From Streptomyces longhuiensis (GTDB lineage Bacteria > Actinomycetota > Actinomycetes > Streptomycetales > Streptomycetaceae): a stretch of DNA of 64,000 nucleotides. Made by a program: the position numbers and the translations under genes. Under the pieces are notes generated by a model. The model ran no database searches. It was not told the origin of the DNA and saw nothing but the letters and a program-made list of their open reading frames with translations. Positions 60,178 through 64,000 of the stretch are shown here, one piece after another (the stretch's first letter is position 1; every line of letters begins with the position of its first letter). The stretch lies in NCBI RefSeq assembly GCF_020616555.1, contig NZ_CP085173.1, positions 4,661,501-4,725,500 on the forward strand. The letters run 5' to 3'.

Positions 60178-61068
60178 TCACGGCGTGAGCGTCAGGTCCG
60201 AACTGATCGTGTTCCAGAGGCTGTCGAACCACAGGTGGGACTGCTCGACGAACGTCGTCTCCCGCAGCCCCCGCCCCTGTTCGAGCGGGAAGAGCACCGA
60301 CCGCGTGCCCTGCACCCCGTACGTCTCCAGGTACTCCTGGTCGATCCGCTCGCCCCGCCTGGTCAGTGTGTAGTACGCGAACAGCGCCTCGCTGCCGTTG
60401 AGCAGATAGAGCTTGATCGGTGGCGTGAACGGCAGCGCCCTGAACGTGACGTGGACGTCGATCCCGTGCGTGGAGCGCAGGGCGAGGAGATTGTGGCGCA
60501 GGACCTGCCCCTGCGCGTTGCGCTGCGCCAGCCAGTTCCGCTTGAGCCGGGCGTCCGCCGCGCCCACCCGCGTCGGGAACGCGAGGTCGATGTCGCGGCT
60601 CGGCAGCAGGACGCGGACGTCGACCTTGGCCGGATTCGAACGGCCGGCGTGGATCTGACGGAGCGGCTCCCCCATCGCGAGCGTCAGCGAGACCGCGGTC
60701 AGGCACAGGGCGTCGATCTGGACGTGCCGGGCGCCGAACGCGGCGGCGACGCGCGGGCCGAGCCCCACCATCGTGGGCTGGGGCGACGATCCGGGACCGG
60801 TGAAGGCGGGGCCCGTGTGCTGCGCGACGGTGGCCGGGGTCCCCCTGGACACGTCGGCGAGCAGGCGTTCCGAGCGCAGGATGCTCAGGGCCTGGCGCAC
60901 GGCGGCGCGCTCCACGCCGAACTCGTCGGCGAGGCGCGCCTGGGTCGGCAGGCGCTCACCCGGCCGCAGCCGGCCCGCCCTGATCCGGGCGCGCAGCTCG
61001 TCGGCCACCTGGCGATACGTCGCCGGTGGCTCCCGGCGACCGTCGACCGCGGCATGTTCCGGACCCAC
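60178..61068 (-). CDS. devE: GntR regulator DevE (DevA paralogue)
   Basis: This 296-residue GntR protein has an HTH (VADELRARIRAGRLRPGERLPTQARLADEFGVERAAVRQALSILRSE). Its effector domain is near-identical in motif to DevA: VRVLLPSRDIDLAFP, LRHNLLALRSTHGIDVHVTFRALPFTPPIKLYLLNGSEALFAYY and WFDSLWNTIS. DevE is the known DevA paralogue. It is monocistronic and faces peptide C (61244) across 175 bp containing the same palindrome as devA. It starts at GTG 61068. Confidence 0.9.
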   Translation of the reverse strand: MGPEHAAVDGRREPPATYRQVADELRARIRAGRLRPGERLPTQARLADEFGVERAAVRQALSILRSERLLADVSRGTPATVAQHTGPAFTGPGSSPQPTMVGLGPRVAAAFGARHVQIDALCLTAVSLTLAMGEPLRQIHAGRSNPAKVDVRVLLPSRDIDLAFPTRVGAADARLKRNWLAQRNAQGQVLRHNLLALRSTHGIDVHVTFRALPFTPPIKLYLLNGSEALFAYYTLTRRGERIDQEYLETYGVQGTRSVLFPLEQGRGLRETTFVEQSHLWFDSLWNTISSDLTLTP

Positions 61069-61080
61069 AGACGAACCCTA

Positions 61081-61107
61081 CAACTTCCCGCCATCTTTGG
61101 GGAGTTG
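61081..61107. promoter_or_regulatory. devE-proximal inverted repeat
   Basis: CAACT at 61081 and GGGGAGTTG ending at 61107 form an imperfect dyad of the same 27-nt span as that upstream of devA. Confidence 0.6.
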
Positions 61108-61155
61108 AGGGAAAGGTGGTTATGGGTCGGCGCTAGGCGGAGATAACTTCAGTGG

Positions 61156-61170
61156 AGTTGGTTGCCAACT
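61156..61170. promoter_or_regulatory. Conserved palindrome AGTTGGTTGCCAACT (peptide C promoter)
   Basis: Identical to the 15-mer at 59919-59933, followed here by TGAGCC (TTGAGC in the other copy). It lies 74 nt upstream of the peptide C start. Confidence 0.72.
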
Positions 61171-61243
61171 TGAGCCACATGGTCGGACATCCGCAAGGGT
61201 TGGCCCGGTTGGTCATCACTCCCGAACTGAAGGGGGACCAGAC

Positions 61244-61429
61244 ATGCCGTTCATCGCCATCGCCGTAGCAGCCCTCGCCATCGGGTTCGAGCAGCTGATC
61301 CAGTGGAAGTACGGGCCGATGGGCATCATCGCGTTCGTCGCGCTCTCCATCGGCCTCAAGGCCAAGAACAACCTCATCAGCGGCATCGGGGCCGTGATCC
61401 TCGTGATGCTGCTGGCCCAGAGCGGCTGA
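61244..61429 (+). CDS. FEQL-type membrane micropeptide C (61 aa)
   Basis: This 61-residue hydrophobic peptide has the core FEQLIQWKYG at residues 15-24, then PMGIIAFVALSIGLKAKNN and SGIGAVILVMLLAQ. ATG 61244 follows GAAGGGGGACC. It is the third member of the set and is divergent from devE. A strong terminator overlaps its stop, so it is transcribed alone. Confidence 0.88.
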   Translation: MPFIAIAVAALAIGFEQLIQWKYGPMGIIAFVALSIGLKAKNNLISGIGAVILVMLLAQSG

Positions 61430-61467
61430 CCGGGCTCCCTTCCGGAGGGGAGCCGGGAGCCCGGTCA
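61427..61467 (+). terminator. Terminator of peptide C gene
   Basis: A perfect 13-bp stem (61427-61439 and 61455-61467) begins within the stop codon. The 15-nt loop holds an additional short ttcc/ggag pairing. Confidence 0.88.
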
Positions 61468-61562
61468 CGCCACGGCGTCACAGCGCGCCGTCAGCACGTC
61501 AGCACGTCAGCACCACAGCACGGTTCGGGAGACGCACGCCGGCGCACCTCGCCGAGTGCGCC

Positions 61563-62816
61563 TCAGAAGATGTCCGGGCACCACGGGCGCCTGGACGTAC
61601 GCAGCAGGGCGTCGGCAATGGCGGCGGCGCCCGCCCTCTCCTCCCTGACGCGGCCGAGCGCGGCGAGCCGCACCGCGGACTCGTCGCCCAGCCACAGCGT
61701 CCCCAACTCGCTCACGTCCAGCGTGAGTTCGGGTTCCTCCGAGGTCGGTGCGCACACCGCACCCCCAGGCTCCGCGTCCAGCCGGTAGCGGCCCCCGGAG
61801 AGGCCGGTCGCGTCACCGACCTCGAGGACCAGCGATCCCGTCCCCGTATACGTACGCGCCTCCAGGGCCCGTACGACATCCAGGATCCGCACCCACAGCC
61901 AGTCCGCGTGCGTGACGACGCGGGCCGCGCGCGGGTCGGGCAGCAGATGCGGCAGCAGGTCGTCCGGGGCCCGGTGGCCCGTGCGGACGGTCGCGATCCA
62001 GTCGACGGAACAGACGTAGTGCCACAGGGCGCGCTCGGCGGCCGGGGTGACGGCGATCAGGTCGCGCACGGTCGCCGTGTTGTGCGGCTGCTTGGTGTCG
62101 CTCCAGTTGTCGTCGACGGCGTAGACGATCAGGCCCTCGACCTCGCCGTTCGGCGCGCGGTAGACCGCGTAGAAGGGCTCTTTCCAGGGATCTTCCGGGG
62201 TTTCGAGGCGTCCGGTGGTGCGGCGCCACCAGAACCCGTCGCGGTCGATGACTCCCGGCCTGCTCGCGCGCAGCCGCTCGTGCAGCTCCGGGCCCGTCTT
62301 GCGGACGTCCTCGCCGTCGACGAGGTCGATACGGCCCCCGTCGTCCGGGACCGGCCGACGCGGGTCGAGCCCGGCGCGCGGCACGTCCACCGCCCACTCG
62401 GTGAGCGACGTGGCGGGCCCGAAGCCGAACCGGCCGTAGATCGGGTACTCGGCGGCGATGAGCGTCGCGACGACGTCACCGCGGGCCTTCGCGTCGGCGA
62501 GGTCGCTCGCCATCATCCGGCTCAGGAGGCCGCGCCGGCGGTGGGTGGCGCTGACCGTGACGTTCGAGATCGCGTCGGCGGGGACGGCCGCGCCGCCCGG
62601 CACGGTGAGCTCCTGAGGGAACGAGCGGAAGGTGGCGACGCAGCGCCCGCCGTCGAACGCGCCCAGGATCCGGGAGTCGCGGGCCTGTTCCCTGCGTTTG
62701 TCGAGGGTTTCCCGCGAGTCGGGGGTGCTCCGCAGGAAGCCGGTGTTCAGCGCGCGGGACCAGTCGGCAAACTCGTCATCTGTGATCGGCCGTACGTCGA
62801 TGTCGTCGCGGGTCAT
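61563..62816 (-). CDS. Eis-like GNAT acetyltransferase
   Basis: This 417-residue protein has the Eis layout of two GNAT-like halves and an SCP2-type C-terminus. The acetyl-CoA motif is [21 protein letters not shown] near residue 90 and [16 protein letters not shown] follows. It ends in Phe (CPDIF), whose carboxylate is catalytic in Eis. Eis enzymes acetylate amines, including aminoglycosides. A resistance or polyamine role is plausible. ATG 62816 is the conventional start ([15 protein letters not shown]). Confidence 0.9.
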   Translation of the reverse strand: MTRDDIDVRPITDDEFADWSRALNTGFLRSTPDSRETLDKRREQARDSRILGAFDGGRCVATFRSFPQELTVPGGAAVPADAISNVTVSATHRRRGLLSRMMASDLADAKARGDVVATLIAAEYPIYGRFGFGPATSLTEWAVDVPRAGLDPRRPVPDDGGRIDLVDGEDVRKTGPELHERLRASRPGVIDRDGFWWRRTTGRLETPEDPWKEPFYAVYRAPNGEVEGLIVYAVDDNWSDTKQPHNTATVRDLIAVTPAAERALWHYVCSVDWIATVRTGHRAPDDLLPHLLPDPRAARVVTHADWLWVRILDVVRALEARTYTGTGSLVLEVGDATGLSGGRYRLDAEPGGAVCAPTSEEPELTLDVSELGTLWLGDESAVRLAALGRVREERAGAAAIADALLRTSRRPWCPDIF

Positions 62817-62891
62817 CCCGTCACGCTAAGCGGCGTCCGAGGGGCGGGGCCACCCGTTTACCGCGTGGCCCCGCCCCGGCGGCTGCCGGGC

Positions 62892-63854
62892 CTAGAAGAC
62901 CGCGCGGATCTCCCCCACGACGCCCCCGCCGCCGTGCAGCGGCGCCTCGCCGATGCGGGCCACGACCTCGCCGTCCACGCCCAGCATCCGCAGCGCGCGG
63001 GCCAGGACCGGGCCGAGCGCGCGCGTCGCGCCGTCGTCGATCTTGAAGGCGAGCGCCCGTCCGTCCGGGAGCGCCACGGCCTGGACCGCCTCCGCGCCCA
63101 TCTTCGACAGGACGCCGGGCACCTCGCGCATCAGCCAGGTGTCGGGACGGCGCGTACCGGCGACGTACTCGGGGTGCGTGCGCATCGCGTCGGCGACCCG
63201 GCGCTCCGCCGAGCCCTCGGGGGCGAGTACGAAGTGGCGGAAGGCACGGGCGAGGCCGGTGAGGCTGATCGCCATCAGGGGCGCCCCGCAGCCGTCCGTA
63301 CCTACCGCGGCGACGGGCTCGCCCGCGGCCTCCTCCACGACCTCGTGGATGAGCTTCTGGAGCGGGTGCTCCGGGTTCAGGTAGGAGTCCTTGGGCCAGC
63401 CGTTCAGATCGCAGGCGGCCAGCATCGCCGCGTGCTTGCCCGAGCAGTTCATCGTGACCCGGTCCCGCACGGCGCCCGCCGCCAGGTACGTCTCGGTCTC
63501 GACGGGGTCGAGCGGCAGGTCGGGCGGGCACTGGAGCTCGGCCGGGGTCAGCTCGTGCTCGGACAGCATCTTCTGGACGAGATCGCGGTGGAAGATCTCA
63601 CCGGAGTGGCTCGCGGCCGCGAGCGCGAGCCGCTCGCCCGACAGGTCGAGGCCCGCGCGCAGCACGCCCGCCGCCTGCATCGGCTTGTTCGACGAGCGGG
63701 GGAAGACGGGAGCGGTCACGTCCCCGAGGGCGAGCTCCACGGTCCCGTCCGCGGCGAGCACGACCAGGCTGCCTCGGTGATGGCCCTCGACGAAGCCGGA
63801 ACGGACGACCTCGGCGAGGACCGGGGGTATGGCGGCGGCGGAGGAGGGGGACAT
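62892..63854 (-). CDS. L-asparaginase (rhizobial/AnsA II, PF06089 type)
   Basis: This 320-residue protein has SGFVEGHHRGSLVVLAADG, RSSNKPMQAAGVL near residue 55 (active-site Ser-Ser-Asn-Lys), HSGEIFHRDLV and MNCSGKHAAMLAACDLNGW near residue 138. These are the hallmarks of the R. etli-type asparaginase family. It hydrolyses asparagine to aspartate and ammonia. ATG 63854 follows GGAAGG. An unfinished gene begins 85 bp upstream on the same strand, so the two may form an operon. Confidence 0.92.
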   Translation of the reverse strand: MSPSSAAAIPPVLAEVVRSGFVEGHHRGSLVVLAADGTVELALGDVTAPVFPRSSNKPMQAAGVLRAGLDLSGERLALAAASHSGEIFHRDLVQKMLSEHELTPAELQCPPDLPLDPVETETYLAAGAVRDRVTMNCSGKHAAMLAACDLNGWPKDSYLNPEHPLQKLIHEVVEEAAGEPVAAVGTDGCGAPLMAISLTGLARAFRHFVLAPEGSAERRVADAMRTHPEYVAGTRRPDTWLMREVPGVLSKMGAEAVQAVALPDGRALAFKIDDGATRALGPVLARALRMLGVDGEVVARIGEAPLHGGGGVVGEIRAVF

Positions 63855-63938
63855 CGGTGGCCTTCCGGGGCGGGTCCATGGCGGGCCATGGACAGACCCG
63901 CCCCGCAGCGGGCCACCGGGGTCACCGGTGCGGCCGCG

Positions 63939-64000
63939 TCACGCGAGCAGGTCGTCTACTTGTGCTTCGCCTTCACGGTACCTGCGGGCGATCTCGGCGC
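63939..64000 (-). CDS. C-terminal end of an unidentified protein (partial)
   Basis: The minus strand encodes about 19 residues ending AQVDDLLA before TGA at 63939-63941. The sequence (ARRYREGEA) is an amphipathic end of a larger protein that continues off the window. Its same-strand position upstream of the asparaginase suggests a shared operon, perhaps aspartate metabolism. The family cannot be told. Confidence 0.5.
   Translation of the reverse strand, partial: AEIARRYREGEAQVDDLLA

Noticed and set aside
61488..61525. Short gtcagcac repeats after peptide C
   Set aside because: Three or four 8-bp units in a GC-rich spacer, too few and too short for a CRISPR or meaningful array.

Overview
The window is a 64 kb piece of a Streptomyces-type chromosome. 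It has very high GC, strong third-position G/C bias and many GTG starts. It also carries lineage markers: msiK, the mycothiol gene mshA, PhoR-PhoP with PhoU, CarD, and the developmental regulators devA, devB and devE. As I recall it, gene content and order follow the S. coelicolor core region from about SCO4266 down to SCO4187. There are no rRNA genes, insertion sequences, prophage genes or CRISPR arrays. One tRNA (Thr-TGT) is present.

Layout. 0.1-9.5 kb: a quinone oxidoreductase behind a SoxR-like box, a GNAT enzyme, an antibiotic-kinase-like protein, a rhomboid-like membrane protein, an FAD oxidoreductase, tRNA-Thr, the shared sugar-importer ATPase MsiK, a nucleotidyltransferase and a DoxX protein. 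9.5-14.6 kb: rlmB, cysS, an FMN/F420-binding protein, ispF, ispD and carD, all on the minus strand. 15.2-19.3 kb: a lipoprotein, phoP-phoR divergent from phoU, and a tiny Cys-rich peptide. A duplicated 113-bp 3' end of phoP lies beside phoP. 19.3-24.6 kb: permease, aminotransferase, aldehyde dehydrogenase and TetR, a probable amine or amino-acid catabolic unit. 24.6-31.5 kb: a tightly overlapping operon (flavin reductase, HpaB-like oxygenase, RidA, DUF1028, M20 hydrolase) with a LysR regulator and an NCS1 nucleobase-type transporter. It resembles the Rut pathway in logic but uses different enzymes.

31.8-46.7 kb: a lipoprotein, a secreted serine hydrolase, a CorA transporter whose terminator region duplicates the 3' end of gpmA, gpmA, an MFS transporter followed by a 14-bp repeat array, a secreted beta-helix protein, YbjN and mshA, a methyltransferase, an NlpC/P60 hydrolase, a receiver-PP2C phosphatase, DUF2516, and an HbhA-like protein behind an XRE regulator. 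46.8-54.6 kb: AraC, an ECF41-type sigma factor with an SDR partner, MarR with a drug exporter and a PPOX protein, and a HelD-like protein behind a TetR gene.

54.6-61.4 kb is the most unusual part. Three paralogous DevA-type GntR regulators each face a divergent gene for a 60-62-residue membrane peptide with the shared core FEQL[VI]QW[RK]YG at exactly residues 15-24. Two of the regulators are followed by an enzyme gene, a HAD phosphatase (devB) or a protein with two intact kinase-fold domains. The devA and devE promoter regions carry near-identical palindromes. I regard this triplicated regulator/micro-membrane-protein/enzyme module as the best candidate for an undescribed system. The window ends with an Eis-like acetyltransferase, an asparaginase and the tail of another gene.
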